A stretch of 64,000 nucleotides of DNA, taken from contig CAIIXF020000006.1 of assembly GCA_903813345.2 (NCBI GenBank), positions 29,986,024 through 30,050,023 of the forward strand, in the 5' to 3' direction. The notes under the pieces are model-generated. The model had not been told where the DNA came from and searched no databases. It was given only the letters and a program-made list of their open reading frames with translations. The translations under genes were made by a program, and so were the position numbers. Numbering within the stretch: position 1 is the stretch's first letter; each line of letters begins with the position of its first letter. The DNA is from Owenia fusiformis. Lineage: Eukaryota > Annelida > Polychaeta > Sabellida > Oweniidae. Below are positions 29,891 through 43,047 of this stretch, piece after piece.

Positions 29891-32800
29891 CTGCAATAAA
29901 AAAGTAATTATGAATCATTAGCATCATTTATATGCCATTTCATGTTTTATTTTCAACAGAGCCTTATTTGCGCTGTTATTTAATCTGTTAATGACTAAAG
30001 CTAAGGATGACAAATGTTGGGAAATTAGGTGCTCAGTAAAAAGGATCGCATTAGGATACATCGAGGCTTTGAATCACTTAGAGGAAGGTACACTTCCTGT
30101 AGATAGAGTGATTGAATGTTCGTAATGTAGTTAATGTTCTATCGATATTTAATGACAGTGACTTCTTTAGTTTGGATATGATTTAACCACAGGCCAACAT
30201 TCCTAATGTAGGCCTCGCTAGACATGTTTTCTTTCTTTATACCTTGATTTTTGGACTTGTTATCACAAATCAACAAAATTGCAAGTCTTTAGGGACTAAG
30301 TTTCATGAAGTTAACCAAAGTTAAAGCAATTGTTGTTACCATAGAAACCATAACATGACAGTATAAAAGAACGGTGGACTTTATGAAATCACCCAGAAAT
30401 GAACTCCAGACAACTAGATCTAATCTAACTGCTCTTTTGCTTCAAAATGATATTTACAGCTAGCTGTCGCATGGTAGTTATGTTATATCACTCGAAGACC
30501 ATTGCTGATTATTGGATTGATCAACTTCAAATAAATACAGAAAAATTGTGCTTTTAGAAGTAAACCAAGATGAAAGTGAAAAAGTTTCAGCAGATTAAAG
30601 TGCTCAGAGAGCATGGCTTTCTTAAATTAATCAATTTAAAGCTACAATCACCCATCAAAAAGGAGCCAATTTATATTCATTAGTATCCATTAGATTTCTT
30701 TAATCAAATCGCTTTATAACATTAACTTCTTGACTTAGTTTTATGAAGGAGATATTGCCAAATTGCTCGCCTGCTTTGTAATCAATTCGTCTCAGTTGAG
30801 CGGGGATAAAATGTCTGAATGGTGATATTTAGAAATAAAAATAGAGCGATCAAAGTGCAAGTAGGAAAGTATTTCTGACAGGGAGTGATGTCAACTTTTC
30901 AAATGGGCGAACACAGGGTGTCTATAAAGTCTTTTAACTCTTTGAGTGCCATGGGGTTTTGGAATTGTTATGACGTCAAAATGCCACGGAAATGACTATA
31001 ATATTGATGAAAAAATCGATTTTTATGTTTTTTCGACTCCATGATATTTCTTCCACTGGTATCTATCTTGATGATATTGCAAGTGTTAAAATGCTTTATT
31101 TTCACTTTTAGTTACTATGGTAACATGTTGAACGTCACTTAATCAATACATATTTCAGTTCTTAGAGGGGTTTTATAGCTAAAATTAACATTGGAAATAT
31201 CGCACGGTTGAAAGAAAAAAACTTTGAAAACTAAACGTAATTACTTTTAGTAATGCGCCCGTTCTTGCGCAACACATTAGGCGTAGCTTATTAAATATTT
31301 TAAAACAATAATTCAAATTCAAATATGATACAAATATTTATCCTCTTTCTTTTACTATTCCTTCTTTCAAATTAAAGAAATTCAGCATATACGAACAATA
31401 TACATGCTATGTACAAAAATAATGAAGAAATATACAATATCAGGATAATTCATATTCATACAAATTCAGGCTAACTTTAATTGGCAGAACATGTGTGATG
31501 TGTATAATGAACCATGGTTTAATTGTGAAAGCCTACTTGTACTTGTTAGTATAGATCGTAAACGTGAAGCTAGTAACATGCGAAACAAGTGACCAACAAA
31601 ATAGTATGTACAATGTATAAGTCACATCTTATCCATTACGTTATATTATAACAGTAATTCAAATTCAGGGCACCAAGGGGGTACAGACAGGAAGAAAAAC
31701 AGAAAGTATGTAAATTGTATATTTTTCTTACTCTAACTATGATTTTGACTAAATGTTATATACTATTGTAATTTAAATTCAGTCAAAGCGGCAGTAGAAA
31801 TGCCCTTCTGGGCGATTACGCCGTGAATAAAAATGTAAATTTATTTATGATTTTAAGAAATAAAGAGTATTTATTATCAGGAACTTTCAGAACCCTCAAG
31901 ATCGGCTGGGCAATGATGGATATCTACTAGGGAGGCGATGAAGGCCATGTGAAAGTCTAACCTTGAAAGCAGAGCTGCATTGTTTTCATTATAAATTATA
32001 TTAGCATTGAGCAACCATCTCTGTATGATGTTAAAATGCACTTTTTTCATGCTGGATATCTAGGGAGACGATGACGGCCTGGTGAAAGTCTAACCTTACA
32101 AGCGGGGGTGGTTTTTTCCTTATAAATTTAAAAATAATCAATACTGCTCTAATCCATTTTTATTTTCTATTGAAAGTATACTGTTTGAAATCTTAAACGT
32201 ACTCAGACAACCAATTTTATATTTTTATATTCCAAATTAGCCTATAGCATTAAATGATTTAAATGACTGATATCTCAAACGTACTCAGTCAACCAATTAT
32301 ACTTTTGATATATGATTTAAATGACTGATTTGTTAATTGCGAAAATAGACCGAACATGGTCTGATTCCATCCATCACCTGGTATAAATAAAAAAGTCATT
32401 TTTATATCGTCCAGGCTTCAACGTAATGTAATGCGCTAAACGCCGATCTCAAACGTACTCAGACAACCAATTTTACTTCGGATAAACAATATTTAAAATA
32501 AGCCCATATAGAATAAAATGATTGAAATGACTGATTGTTTTAATTATGACAATAGGCCGAACATAGTCTGATTCCATCGTTTATCAACAACATGTATTAA
32601 TTATAAGTCAGTTAGTATGGCAAAAAGCATTGTCAACTATATTTCGAGATAATGTTTGCGATATGAAATCTGTGAAAGATTCAGTTTTCCTTCGGAGATA
32701 ATACGGAAAATAGTAGAATATTTGTCATTATCCACAAAAAACAAAACTTTAATCGTATAGTCCTAAAAAAATGGTTTCTGCATGGAGGTACATACAGGCA

Positions 32801-35800
32801 TGCAGTTGATTATGCAAGTATTATAGAACCAAATAATGAAATAAAGTCTTCTTGTCTTTGCGTGCAACTGCAACAGACTGAGAGGTTTCAAGAATTTCTC
32901 GATAATATGAGTTTATTTCTTCATGTATTTGAATGAAGTTTGTTTGATGTACAAATCTTTCCCCACCCAATGTTGAAGTACATTTGTACATTTTCAGATG
33001 GAAAAAAGAATATCCCCGCTATTCTATCATACGAATTAAGGTGTAATAAATAGAAATGACCAAATATGTCAGCATTTTTCAATCTACGTGGATTCCGTGA
33101 AAGAACACGTAAGGTACGCTTTCAAAGTATGCTGAAACGGATATCTGCTTATGCATTGATACATGCGCGGCCTTGACAGAACAAACCTACTAACCCACAT
33201 ACGTGGGCTACTAACCTAGATACGTCTAGCTAATTTGCATAAAGTTGTAGCAGTCTGAATCCACTTTTTTGCTCTAAACTGGCTGTATAAAAATGGAATT
33301 TATTAGTCTTTAACTCTGCTGTTGATTGATAGACTTCGAAATAAATAAGACCATGGTTTTGCTCGGAACAATAGCTTTCCGATGGTTCCACTTTTGTAAT
33401 GACCAAATTACGAGAAAATGGGGGAAATAGAGAGTAAAGGTGATTTCTCGAAAATGGGGGAAATAGAGAGTAAAGGTGATTTCTCGAATGCCAAGTTTCA
33501 CTGAAGAAATGCTGCGTTCTGATTGGCCGACTTTCTTGCAGTCCCAATCCACTTTAGCTCCCCAAACTCACGTTTTACAGAAATGACATTTATAGTTCTT
33601 TTTCTCCGCCATTTCTCGATCGATTTCTAAAAGCATAATGTCATAGTGAAGCTTACATTGTCAGTTTTCCCGATGGTATCACTTTTGAAGCCATCCACGT
33701 GCGATAAGTAGGTGAAATTTGAACGTGAAAAAGTTTCTCGATAATCGAAGATTCACTTTAAAAATACTGAGGAATCTGGCATTCTGATTGGTCAGTTTTC
33801 CTGCATTCTCAAGCCACTTTTCCGACTCCAAACTGAGTTGATAAAAATGGCACTTATTTATTGCATACATCTCTCGATTTTGTTTCACATAATGACTAAA
33901 ATCTGAAACTGATATACTTGAAACGTCAGTGTAAAGGATGAATCAAATCCAAAATTATTCAAGAAGACGAGGTTATATATAAAAACGATAAAATAAAACT
34001 AAAAACCCGTCTGGTTTTAATTAATTCTCGCCTCTAGAATGTCTGAAGAGTACCTAAACCCCTACCCTGCGTGCAGAGTCTAGTTAGCTCTCTTTTAAGA
34101 AGTGAAGTCAAACGAATACAAAGGGTACTAAACCCCAAAGTATTTTGCTCAAAATAAGTGAAATTAAAAATATTATTATTAACTTAGAACCCACGGAAGT
34201 AATTGTATAGTTTCTAAATAGCTGAATAACGCTGACATAATAAATGTCACTTTTGTTTGTCTTTGACTTTACTTGGGCCAGACCTCCATTCACTTCAATG
34301 CTAGAAACGTGCAATAGTCAATTAATTTCATGATTTATCAAAAAGTGTTGGTTGAATCTGTCTGAAACTCGAATGACATACTATTGGATGGCCCTGTCAA
34401 TATTGTCAATACAAGATGGTTGTCAAAACAAATTAGCCAAGGTTTGAATGAATTTTAGCACTGCACCAATGGAGCTTTGGCCCAAGTTTTTTCAAATGTC
34501 ATAGAAAATGATTTAAATGACATAACTGTATAAACCAAAGCTATTATTGGAGAAAACGTGTCACTAAATTCAAATATGCTATCAAAATTAGAGATTAAAA
34601 TCGCGACATGAAAAAACGAGAGTTAGCAAGATTTCAAAGCTATCTAGAAACTCTAGATCTTCTTTTGCACACAGTAGAATTTAAATGCACGCAAGTAAAT
34701 TGTTATTTTATATATGTTCTTCTGATGCCATCTCTATATTTAACATTGCCGAAATTATGTACAAGGGAGGTACTGTATATTGTTGCAATTCACAATTTCA
34801 GGTAAAATGGGCGGTACTCGGCCCTTGTGCCCTGGAGTATAAATAAACGATATCTAGGACAAAGTATTTCATATTATTAAATGTAAACCCCTTATTCATG
34901 TAAAATACTTTAACATTGTACTTACTGCAATATGATACTGCAATATGATACTGCAATTGAGCCCATCGTCTCCACTGGTAGGGTAAAGCAGGTTAATTGT
35001 ATTAAATAAACACAAAACTAAATAGTGGATTCTTTATATTTATAATCATTCAAACACTGTTTATTACTCGTGCATTTAATCATCTTAGCGTTTGCATATT
35101 CTTTGACAATATTGTCTGTAAATCCAGATCCCCTAAACGTATACGTATTGCTTGCTCATGAAGGAACAAATAATTTACCCAACGAAATATACATATTGTA
35201 TCGCCTTTTATAATGTTCATGGACGACGTTAAAATCAAATAAACTAAGGAAATGGTATGTTAACTCATTTAATGCTTGATTTGTTTAATACATGTAATAA
35301 GGCATAATGTAGGCCTACTTAGCTACCGCAGCGTCCATCGTACAAACACGAAAACGGACGCTCTTTATCAATGATCAGTTCGCATTTCTACATCCAAAAG
35401 TATTTTATTTTTATTTTCAGTTTATGCATAATGTGTAATGTCATTTCTATATATTCACATGGATTATATTTATAAATACATGTTTTACATTCTTACAGTT
35501 AATTTCATGTTTCAAAAACGTTAATAGCGCAACAATTTCAAGACAACAGTAAGCGTTCTAAAATGCTGAAAATCATATGCGTTCAAAGTATAATAAGAAA
35601 TACACTCATTTACAAATAAGTGACTTTGGTATATTTGCGACGAATTACTTACAAATCAACGTTTATAGGGACAACATTTTGGGCCAATATTAACGAAATC
35701 CTTGAATGCCAAGCTTGTTAAAGGTTCAATAAAGACTATAGAAGAAATTTGGGAGTCATTCTACCTTTCCCGAGCTATTAGTGCAACATTTTGCCTAATG

Positions 35801-38800
35801 TCTTCTTCGCCATACCTATTTTCTTAAAATATATGCACTTGTCGACGAATACCACCAATCAGACATGCAAATAGACTTCTAAATAAGCAATTGAAAGGTT
35901 GGACGTCCCACATTTTGTTTTTTGAAACATTTCTAAATCTCCGCCATTTAAAATTCTTGCTGCAGCTGAGATAGGTAAGACCGCATGTTACAGTATAACC
36001 GCGGTTGTCTGATATAACCGTATGCATGGTACCCGATACGACCGCCGTTGACGGTCTATTACCGGCGACTCTTGCAGTTAATCTCATCCACTGACGAAGA
36101 AAAATCAAAAAAATCTAAGACTAAAACACCTCAAATCTGCCCATATTCAAGGTCTTCTTGACACGCGCATGGTATAAAGGAAACAGAATGTTGGATAGAA
36201 CTTTAGGTGAAAACGGGGCTGGAATCCAATGACAATATAACCGGGAAATCATTAAAAGGTACGTGAGCATTTTTTCTGTCGATGCCAGGAGAAGATTCCC
36301 GGGGATTTAGGATGCCAGTGATTGTGAATATCGGCAGAAATTAGGTACGTTCGGGGGTTTTCTTTGTAGCTAATGAAAATAGATGTTAGCCTTGATGAAA
36401 TATTCAAAATTCGATATATTTTGACACCAGGACCATGATCGTTGGATACGTCTCTGCACCATTTATTCAACCTTTAATAAGCATTAATTTTTCGATATTG
36501 TAAGATGCCCAGCGTTCGTAAAATTTAACTACATTGTATACTGTATATGAGGAATAGATCAGGTCAAATTATTTTTGAACAAAACAAACATTACGTTTCA
36601 TTCATATCCATGCATATTTTATTTCCAATACACGAATTTCAAGTATTTACTTCATTTGTACACTAAATTACGTTAACAGATACAATCTAACAAACATCAG
36701 CGTTGCAAAAATACGAAAATTACATGCGTTCATAGCATAAAAAAAGTTACCTCAGTTAGTTTGCAACACAATTTGTTTAATTACTTGACCAATAACGTAT
36801 TATTCACCATTTATGGGGACATTGTTGAATCTACTATATTCGGGCCGATATTCCATTAAACCTTGCCAACTTGGTTAAAACGCATTTACTATACGATGTT
36901 GTAAGATACCCAGCGTCTGTTAAATTAACTTAAATCAAACTGAGTCCGGGTCGATTTATTAAGACCGATCTAAACAAACATAAATAAATAAGAATAGGAT
37001 ATTCATTCTCAGTTGATGGTATGTTTCCCTGTGTATATAAACGCGTTATTTTGGGCCGATTTTGGGCCGATCTTGGCACTTTAGCGACATACATTTTCCC
37101 ATCGGCCGAATCGGCCCAATGGCACTCAAAGGGTTAACAATGACAATCAAAGTTTTTGTAAAGTATAAAGCAAATTTTTGGACACCCTGCATGTCAGATA
37201 TTTCATTGAAATAGCAACAGATGATGTGTTATAACAATTTTGGCATGTAGCCAGGGGGTGTGATTGGTGGGATTACAACAATTTTGTAAAATTTGTTGAA
37301 AAAACAATAACAAATTATAGTTTGAAATGCTTAGAACGCACAAAATACAATGAACTGTAGATTTGAAAAAAATTCTGGGGGTGAACCCTCGTAACCCCTT
37401 TTTGGTGCTAGCTTCACGCGCAGTGATGCAAACCCAAAAAATCGCACCCTCTTGACATTTACTGGTTATGCCCCCGAACATGATCAGACTAATTTTTACA
37501 GTGTGCATGGTTTAGTGTGGTCTCTCTGTTTATGTTCAGAACTATGTCAGATTGGTGTGTCTGATTAGTATGTGTGATTAGTTTGTGGAGATTTTACCTT
37601 TATTTGAGAAATTAAAATGAAGTGTCAGTTATACCTGTCTTGTTTTCAACCTCTTTTACTATATGCCTTGATTACTTCATACTTGTGAAAAAAAATTCAT
37701 TTAAATTCAGAATATCCTGACTGGTGAGATTAATGATTTAGGTGCGTGGCAAACAGAATCGGTCTCATCTCAAGAAATGATTTAGTGTGTTGTATCACGG
37801 TTGGTTGGTTCTGCGTGTTGATTTGTTGGTTTTTCTAAGTTGTTGAATTACTTCCGCTGTTTTTTATTTGTTCTCCATTCCATTGTTGTCTCAGGATCAT
37901 AATCTCAACCATCAACATAAAAAAGAAGCATATTCCATGCTTTCAGCGAAATCTTTTTTATTTCTTATCTGAAAAGCTGTGTAATTTATTGATATCTATT
38001 ATATGCATGACACCGTTAAAATTACTCGGAATATTTTTAAATGGAAATAAGTACATTACTTTTGCCCCTCTCGGCATTATAGGAATTTACATCTAAGATA
38101 TTGTCTATTTTTCATCTATTGAAGAATATCTTTTATTTTAATATCGCTAAGGGGTTTATATCTTTGAATGATGTGTGTGGCCTTCTTTCCAATATGTGGC
38201 GTGTTATAAATGTAGACTTGGATTTAATATTTGATGTTTATTACTAGAAATAGATTTCTGATGATTTATAAAGATCGTACTTTCTACATTTCATGTTTAA
38301 CAGTGTGAAAAAGATTTACGAGAAGAAAAACAAGTTTATCAAATGCTGAGCTTTATGTTATAATCACCATCATTTATGATTCTGCGCTAATAGGATTGAC
38401 AAATGTGAAATAAAAAAGTCAACATATATTTGACAATAGACTATATGTGAGTCACTCTTACATCTAGAAATGTGATGTTAATAAAGTGTCAACTTTGAAA
38501 TATTATTTTTCTTTGAAAAAAGACTAGTCTCGGTTTGTAGAACAAAGTTCATCAGTCTACTGCACATTATACCTGCTTTGGACAATTTTGATATTTTTAC
38601 ATATTGTAGATTTAAACGTCCTCTTTTGAATATCCATGATTTAATTTGGGTGTTATTTCTATATTTTTCATAAAAATATCTTAGCCCAGGAGATGTTCTC
38701 CAAAACAAGACTTGTTCTTTGGATATGAGATTGGGGAAATTCCTTGTAGAGCCCATTTAGTAAAATCATCAAAAAATTATGAATTGTATTTTCCTGTATT

Positions 38801-41433
38801 GAACAGATTACAGTATATTTTCCTGATCATACTTTGTTTGAAATGTAGAATTATTAGTACTCAAAAGTTGAAAATTGAAAAAAAGATGAAAATTAGTCCA
38901 TTAAATCTATTTACTATTCAATTTTAGGGGAACTTTTTTTATGTCTGCTGTGGTCTACCATGTTATTTAACTCAAATTAATTACATAGTGATGAATTTGG
39001 TAACTTCATACTGGCACTTAGGTAATTACAATTGTGCAATATATTTTAACCGTTTTACGCTATTTAATACTATTGGGGGAGATAAAGTAGTTCCCAGTTG
39101 CCTTGTCAGAAAGCTAATCAATAGTTATAGATTATAGGCCTCGCTTATTGTCAAATCTGTAGTTTGATCTCAATCTTATGCCGGTATAATTCATTTTACA
39201 ATCTTCAAACATTCCCCGTCAAAATGATAATAAAGCTAAGGATCTTTATGCATGGAAGTGGAAACTATTAAAATGACCTGCCAATACAATCTATTGAGAT
39301 CGATGATGCGAACAAAAATAGCTCGAAATATTCATGTTCAATACATTCTAATACCAATATGGTATTATGTTATTTTCTGGTGTTTGCAAACGTTTCAGTG
39401 TTTTAGTCTATCAAATATGGGTTAAATAAAATGGCTCGCCCTTTTTTAAATAAAGCTTGGTCTTGATGACCAGGGTCTGAGAAAATGTGGATTCAAGTCA
39501 ACATGGGTCTTAGTAAATAACTAGGATCTAAGTCAACTAGGATTGAACTTGACTTGGGCCAGATTTGACTAGAAATCCATTCATCCATCCATGAACATAT
39601 AAGCCATTTGCTGTTTTCTCGGGACATGGACTCAAACTAGAAGGTTTCTGATCATAAATATAAAATCATTGTTCTTAATGTCTAGTATGGATATATTTTG
39701 TTGTTGTTTTGTGGGAGCGATCAATGTGGGCGCTTACACCCCTAAATATGCCAAATTATTATTATTATTAATCCGTGCTATAGGACTATTCATTACTTAA
39801 TCTGTCTTGTTTTATAAAAAATGGTTCTACCTTGGGAGTCTAACAGTGATCTAATAAAGGTTACCGTGCCATTAGCTGCATCAGGGAGTTACTTTCATCA
39901 TTAACGTAATAACTGAAATGAGCCATTGACGTAATTGGCAAAATTTGTGATAAAGTGATACGTGTATCAAAATAGGCATTTTTCTCAATTAGAACTGCAC
40001 TTATTGCCAGTTTTCTAAGGAATGATTGATATTTTCTGCTCTATTTTGCAATCTGGGTTTGTGCTATCTACGACTCAAATTGGATTATCTGTCTTTTTTA
40101 TTGACTTATTTAATATTCAATGCCAGATGGAGTAATTTGGTTGGTGGGACATTTATTTTTATTACTCTCCATTATCAAGGCCTGTTTGTGGTTATTAAGT
40201 GGACCATAAGAACTCTCCGAAATAATCAGCCTTTAATGCATATTGCCCTTATTTAGAATTAGTGCATTATTTTTTTGACATTTATAAAATAATTCAGAAT
40301 GCAATAATAACTATATCATCGTTAAATACAATTAGTTTGAAGCTAATTAGGATTGGACTACACTTATCATTACCTGCTATTTCTGTTAGCGTATTTGGTA
40401 CCATGACAACAACACTCATCACCATGTGCATAATTGCCATGGAAACCAGGAAATAGTAGGTGAGATGATGGAGATCTTTCTTCACCGCAACGCTCACCAC
40501 GAAGAGCACATTACTGATAATTGCAATCAGGATGAAAAGAAAAAGAATTGTTGATATGTAGTTGGACCTGCTCTCCAACGAATCAAGCAAACCTACTGTA
40601 TTGTTAGAAGTGTTAGTGGCATTATACATCGCCATAGTTACATTACTATTTTGTGTGACAGGATTAATCGTTGTTGAGAAATCAGTGACATTTTCAAATA
40701 GGCTTGTCACGTTGATATGCAGAAATCCATCTGTAAGCGGCGAACCAGAAATCGTTGTAGAGCCATCTTTCACTGTTGTCATAGCAACTGTGCTGTTGGC
40801 GACATATTTCATAGTTTCATCGAGGGTTTGATTAGAAACAGAGGTTATTACACCCTGGGTTGGTTCAGTCAGGTCACGTGTAATAGTTAGATTTAATAGA
40901 GACTGATCTGTCGGTGTGAACTTGGGAGAAGCAACAGAGTTATTCAAAGCGATGTATGTTGAATTCGTAATAGATTCGGAGATCTCTTGAGAGTCTCTAG
41001 CATAATCTGTCCCATTGATTAAAGTATCGCTAGTGGTACTTGATGCAGTGAAGGACATATTCAAGTTTGTCGCTTCCTCTGATGTTATTGTAACTTGACT
41101 CACAGAGGCATCCGCTTCAGATGATAAACCAGACGTCGTCAATATTTCATTCATTGTTGATGAGCTATTTATCGTCACTGAACTCTCGTTCATCAATACA
41201 TTCTGGGTGGCATCACCTCTAACGTCCATTGTGCTATTTGCGATGATTGCCTCTGATGTCTGCGTGCCAATTGCCCCAATGCCAATTGAAACCCCATTAT
41301 TTGTTGTAGGTGTTGAATTACCCGATAGCAGTTCTGTTTCATTGGTATTGAATGCTTGCTTGGTATTCATGATATTGGATGTTATCCCACTAGACTCCCA
41401 TGTTTTTTCATCAAGCTCCACTGTGACGTTCAT
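28683..41433 (-). CDS. Aminergic-like class A GPCR with long glycosylated N-terminus, two exons
   Basis: Exons 41,433-40,374 and 29,890-28,683 join in phase (GCA G|GT) across a 10.5-kb GT-AG intron, giving 755 residues. Order: Ser/Thr/Asn-rich extracellular region (about 290 residues, roughly 19 N-glycosylation sequons), TM1 about 292-316 (Asn308), TM2 about 325-347, TM3 with Cys362 and Asp369 (3.32), DIF at 386-388 where DRY is usual, TM5 with the CLEPDGNFSILG lead-in, long acidic third loop, TM6 with Trp679-x-Pro681, TM7 with HPILY at 718-722. The TM3 and TM5 lead-ins resemble serotonin/dopamine-type receptors. His336 (2.50), Ile387 (3.50) and His718 (7.49) replace the activation residues. 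Ligand and signalling unknown. Confidence 0.85.
31890..32600. repeat. Imperfect duplications inside the TTAA element
   Basis: GGATATCTA-TAGGGAG-CGATGA-GGCC-GTGAAAGTCTAACCTT occurs at about 31,917 and 32,045. TCTCAAACGTACTCAG-CAACCAAT and ATTTAAATGACTGAT-T recur at about 32,190, 32,275 and 32,450. Confidence 0.65.
33395..33490. repeat. Tandem 37-bp duplication
   Basis: GAAAATGGGGGAAATAGAGA GTAAAGGTGATTTCTC is present twice head to tail. The short minus-strand frames across it are not supported. Confidence 0.85.
35420..36900. repeat. Long diverged internal duplications and dispersed repeat copy 2
   Basis: 35,420-35,720 and 36,600-36,880 share ordered blocks (CATGCGTTCA/ATATGCGTTCA, GGGACA-CATT, GGGCC-ATATT). 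36,494 and 36,893 share TTGTAAGAT-CCCAGCGT. 35,745-36,480 is related to 305-660. Confidence 0.6.
40374..41433 (-). CDS. GPCR exon 1: extracellular domain, TM1-TM2
   Basis: ATG at 41,433 (MNVTVELDEKTWESSG). The open frame extends three codons further 5' without another ATG. Ends ...VVVMVPNTLTEIAG with donor GTAATG at 40,373-40,368. Without splicing, the frame would run into short non-membrane sequence, so the splice is strongly preferred. Confidence 0.85.
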
Positions 41434-42209
41434 CCTCCCCAAGTCTTTTTAATTAAATCTGGAATAGAAAATCGTCGAATAAATATTGACTTTGCTAACT
41501 AAGAGGGGCATTAAGGTCCCCATCTTAATTATTAACCAGTAAAAGTAATGTCACACTGACCAAATTTCAAAGCACGAAACACGCTAAGAACTGACAAAAA
41601 TAAAATATGGCTAGCCATGTAGTACTACACTAGCAATTCTGTAGAAAAATCAGCTATTTAAGAATACAGAGGGTAATGCATGGAGTTTTAACATTTCGGG
41701 ATCATTTTAGGCAAGGGTGATATTCAGTTTAAAAACTTGCAATATTAAAAACATTTCCCTTTGATCATAGACTATTATGGAATCCAGGTTCCAATTAGGA
41801 GGCTTTTTTCTTAAAGATTATTTTTGTATAGAAATGAGCTGGATGAAAAAATTACTCATAAAATGTTATGATCATCATGTGATAATTTGTATATTGTATA
41901 ACTTATTAGCTCATTTTATATTGCAATCCATAATGCTGTATAGAAAGTATATATTTCATGCCTTCAAGTAATATTCCTCTCTTAATGTTAGCACGTACCT
42001 CTTATAATTTGCTAAATAGTATTTACAGAAAAGTCTGCAATTGGTGAACATATTACAATTTGTTTTGATTTTTACATAAGTTGAGGGTATTATATTTAAG
42101 GTTACAGATAGAGACAGAGCTTCTTGAACAGTGTAATATGGAACTAAGCCATAAACCATATCCGGAGTATTTCCAAATTCTCCCTTTCGCGGTTCGCTCT
42201 TTGAATCAG
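41434..42209. other. Upstream of the second GPCR
   Basis: No gene seen. Presumably contains the promoter and 5' UTR of the minus-strand GPCR; no motif stands out. Confidence 0.5.
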
Positions 42210-43047
42210 AACGTTCGCAAATATGTTCTGAAAAAGCACTCAAAAAGGACAAAATTTGATTGGTCAATATTTTCCCACTATGCATTTCGCGTAGCTATTT
42301 GCGTGACCCGAAAGTTCTAAATCAAACTAATTACGCAATTTTGTTTAAACACCCGCACGCTAAATAAAACAATGACACCATCGGAAGTATTCTTCTTTGT
42401 CATTGCTTTAATAGTCAGTATACCGAGTTTAATCAATAAAAGATTGTACAATGAACAACAAAATTCGGAAACGAGTACTATAGATTTGCTTTCGGACCAC
42501 AGAACAGATTGACCTAGATAATAGTGACGCGTCTTCTTTGGTCTACTGCTCAGTTGTTTGTGGGTTTTCAACGTAACTCTATAATGTAATTTGAAGATGA
42601 ATACTTTTATTCAGTTGTTGCATCGATGTTGCAGTTTGCAATGCGGTAAGATTGGCATGAAAGTATTGAAACTCGAATGGAATTGTTTTTTCCAATATGG
42701 CGACTAGTCAACTGATCACGTGACCTTCTCTTCCGGAATATTTTCTCACTTTTCAATCGTCGTTTTCACCACGCTATGAATCAATACAATGAAAAAATAG
42801 CTGTTATATTAAGATTAATAAGAGATCAATCGTTTCTAATAATTTTTTCTGTACTCTCGCACGGGAATATGAACGAATATATCGTTTGAAAACATAGGTG
42901 TGAAAATCCCCATGTTAAACCTATGAGGGAAAACAAGGAAGTATAAATTTGTTCCTCCGCGAACTGCATCATGGGAAATATTTTGACCTTATAAGGAAAG
43001 ATTTTCGCGTCTCCTCTTATGAAGAGGGAACAACGATTTCGAGAATT
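42210..43047 (-). mobile_element. 838-bp dispersed element, copy B
   Basis: Reverse-complement partner of 25,213-26,049, similar over its whole length. Together the copies form inverted repeats flanking the second GPCR gene. Confidence 0.85.

Larger units (their letters stand above)
30938..37133. mobile_element. 6.2-kb piggyBac-like element, no transposase seen
   Basis: Inverted ends CTCTTTGAGTGCCATGGGG and, from the right, CCCTTTGAGTGCCATTGGG. Both are flanked directly by TTAA (30,934-30,937 and 37,134-37,137), the piggyBac target and duplication. The interior is repeat-rich (33,395-33,490; 32,200-32,590; 35,420-36,900) and shows no transposase-like ORF, so it is non-autonomous or decayed. 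Confidence 0.65.
30914..37192. mobile_element. Small MITE split by a larger element
   Basis: Left tip CAGGGTGTCTATAAAGTC and right tip with GACACCCTG are inverted. Without the insert the element would be only about 80 bp. The tips resemble the end at 18,115. Confidence 0.5.
29891..40373 (-). other. Intron of the second GPCR
   Basis: 10.5 kb. Contains the 6.2-kb TTAA-flanked element and otherwise low-complexity AT-rich sequence. 37,190-40,373 shows no gene; only a short repeat at 38,645-38,712 related to 26,060-26,125. Confidence 0.75.

Noticed and set aside
30938-37133. Search for a piggyBac transposase inside the TTAA element
   Set aside because: No ORF over ~105 codons and no acidic-triad-like blocks; the short ORFs come from tandem duplications.
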